From NCBI GenBank assembly GCA_023145575.1, contig JAGLDN010000256.1, positions 1-7,644 of the forward strand: a DNA stretch of 7,644 nucleotides, given 5' to 3'. Within the stretch, counting starts at the first letter, position 1; every line of letters starts with the position of its first letter. The translations under genes were made by a program, and so were the position numbers. Below the pieces are notes generated by a model that worked only from the letters and a program-made list of their open reading frames with translations, made no database searches and was not told the DNA's origin. Positions 6,881 through 7,644 of the stretch are shown one piece after another. The DNA is from Psychromonas sp. GTDB taxonomy: Bacteria > Pseudomonadota > Gammaproteobacteria > Enterobacterales > Psychromonadaceae.

Positions 6881-7177
6881 AGTATCATCTATCAAGATGC
6901 TGAATTAGGCGACTTAACACGTTTTGACCATCCAAGAAAATTAATGAGCTAGTTAGGTCTTGTATCAAGTGAACATTCAATCGGTGGAAAACGCCGTTTA
7001 GGTGCTATTACCAAATGTGGTAATAGCCTTGCAAGGTGACTACTGGTCGAAGGTACACACTCGCATAAACACAACGCCAATATATCTAAAGAAATGCAAC
7101 CAGGGCTAGATTACGAAGAAAATCAGCCTGATAAGCCTTTGATATTTCTACACTCTAAAATACTTCAACTGCTGTAA
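6881..7177 (+). pseudogene. IS110-family transposase, C-terminal remnant
   Basis: Read in one frame, this stretch gives recognisable IS110-family (Transposase_20) sequence: ELGDLTRFDHPRKLMS, a stop, then LGLVSSEHS, GGKRRLGAITKCGN, SLAR, a stop, and LLVEGTHSHKHNANISKEMQ. The Transposase_20 domain is the C-terminal domain of these RNA-guided DEDD transposases. Only about 98 codons remain of the usual 300-400. Two point-mutation stops, TAG at 6950-6952 and TGA at 7037-7039, break it, although no frameshift was needed to follow it. After ISKEMQ the sequence no longer resembles the family, and it ends at TAA 7175-7177. The N-terminal DEDD domain is missing and an in-frame stop lies just upstream at 6878-6880. 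It is non-functional and no element ends were found. Confidence 0.88.
7004..7027. repeat. Perfect 9-bp inverted repeat in the IS110 remnant
   Basis: GCTATTACC (7004-7012) and GGTAATAGC (7019-7027) are exact complements around a 6-base loop. The repeat falls in codons for the conserved AITKCGNS block, so coding constraint may have created it. No T-run follows, so it is not a typical terminator. It is nevertheless the best stem-loop downstream of thiH and might end or stabilise the thi transcript. Confidence 0.5.
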
Positions 7178-7294
7178 TTTTTTACTTTTTTATTATTTTT
7201 CTAAGTTTATTTGAATTTCCCTTGAATTTCAAATTCAGTAAACCATCGTAAAAATTACATAGTCAAAATATATCAACAATTACGTTTTTTATTA
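7178..7294. other. AT-rich spacer between two transposase remnants
   Basis: This non-coding, strongly AT-rich stretch begins with T-runs (up to about 7205). TTGAATTTC occurs twice (7211-7219 and 7222-7230), and TGAATTT (7223-7229) mirrors AAATTCA (7231-7237) around one base. It may contain the decayed end of the ISAs1-type element, but I could not identify a terminal inverted repeat or a target duplication. Confidence 0.4.
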
Positions 7295-7636
7295 TTACTT
7301 CTGTAATATTGTATTTAATTTACTTTTTTTAACGAGTTCAGAGCGCTTATCACGATAAATATCACACCGATTTGCTTTATGCAGTTTTCTTTTTATTCCT
7401 GCTTTAAACGATGTAGTGCTTTTTAGAAGGTTTAAAGCAATATGGTGAACGCTTGCGAGTTTTCCAACTACATTTTCTCGTCTTATTCTGCACTGATCTT
7501 CTCCCATTCCAACATCAAGCTTCCAATGTAATCTATTTTCAATCGAGCAATGATCTCTGGTTGCATTTAAAAAATGTTCACTCGTGAGCTCAGATGAACC
7601 GATGTAATACCTGCTGGAACAGGTATTAGGCGACAA
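7295..7636 (-). pseudogene. ISAs1-family transposase, C-terminal remnant
   Basis: The translated 113 aa match the C-terminal third of ISAs1-family DDE transposases: RYYIGSS at 9-15, DHCSIENRLHWKLDV at 28-42, EDQCRIRREN at 46-55 and HIALNLLK, then FKAGIKRK. Glu33, in the IEN motif, is the expected last catalytic acid. Full-length members are about 370 aa. The open frame begins only at a TTG (7636), and an in-frame TAA stands directly before it (7637-7639), so the gene is interrupted here or just beyond the window edge. The tail after YRDK does not look like the usual end and may be frameshifted. It is therefore best called a broken copy. It faces the thi operon tail to tail. Confidence 0.82.
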
Positions 7637-7644
7637 TTAACTTG

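Noticed and set aside
6863..6889. Imperfect hairpin GATAATAC / GTATCATC just after thiH as an operon terminator
   Set aside because: It is an AT-rich stem with an A-C mismatch, an 11-base loop and no following T-run, and it runs into the IS110-like sequence.
7293..7308. Small hairpin TATTAC / GTAATA at the end of the ISAs1 remnant as a bidirectional terminator
   Set aside because: The stem is six AT-rich pairs and no T-run follows on either strand, so it is probably chance in AT-rich sequence.
1..7644. CRISPR array, toxin-antitoxin pair, phage genes or tRNA
   Set aside because: I read both strands for regular spaced repeats, small paired genes and cloverleaf sequence and found none. The upstream repeats are only two or three degenerate copies.

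Overview
This window is a complete thiamin (vitamin B1) biosynthesis operon, thiC-thiDE-thiF-thiS-thiG-thiH, read on the + strand (515-6864). A thiamin pyrophosphate (TPP) riboswitch lies in front of it and two decayed transposase genes lie behind it. Three things point to a gammaproteobacterium, most likely a marine member near Shewanella, Psychromonas, Moritella or Colwellia. These are the gene order, the ThiD-ThiE fusion, and the use of ThiH (radical-SAM tyrosine lyase) rather than ThiO. The base composition is moderately AT-rich. The genus is inferred from memory of family sequences and was not searched.

Layout. Positions 1-300 are non-coding and hold two imperfect direct repeats. A promoter-like pair (278-283 and 301-306) sits just before a THI-box aptamer (315-429). 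The sequence after the aptamer (430-517) can form two competing helices that hide or expose the thiC ribosome binding site, so regulation is probably at translation. From 515 to 6864 six genes are packed with overlaps or almost no spacing, which suggests one mRNA with translational coupling. From 6881 to 7177 there is an IS110-family transposase remnant (+ strand, two in-frame stops). Positions 7178-7294 are AT-rich with no gene. From 7295 to 7636, reading on the - strand and into the window edge, there is the C-terminal part of an ISAs1-family transposase.

How the genes work together. ThiC makes HMP-P from aminoimidazole ribotide. The ThiD half of ThiDE phosphorylates it to HMP-PP. ThiF adenylates the ThiS C-terminus so that it can be converted to a thiocarboxylate. 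ThiH cleaves tyrosine to dehydroglycine. ThiG joins dehydroglycine, the ThiS sulfur and deoxyxylulose phosphate into the thiazole. The ThiE half of ThiDE couples the thiazole and pyrimidine to thiamin phosphate. ThiI, IscS, Dxs and ThiL are also needed and are not in the window.

The operon itself is ordinary. The less ordinary parts are the switch architecture, the repeats upstream of it that partly resemble the aptamer, the ribosome binding site encoded by the ThiS Gly-Gly tail, and the absence of a visible terminator before the insertion sequence debris. I found no convincing evidence of a new biological system.
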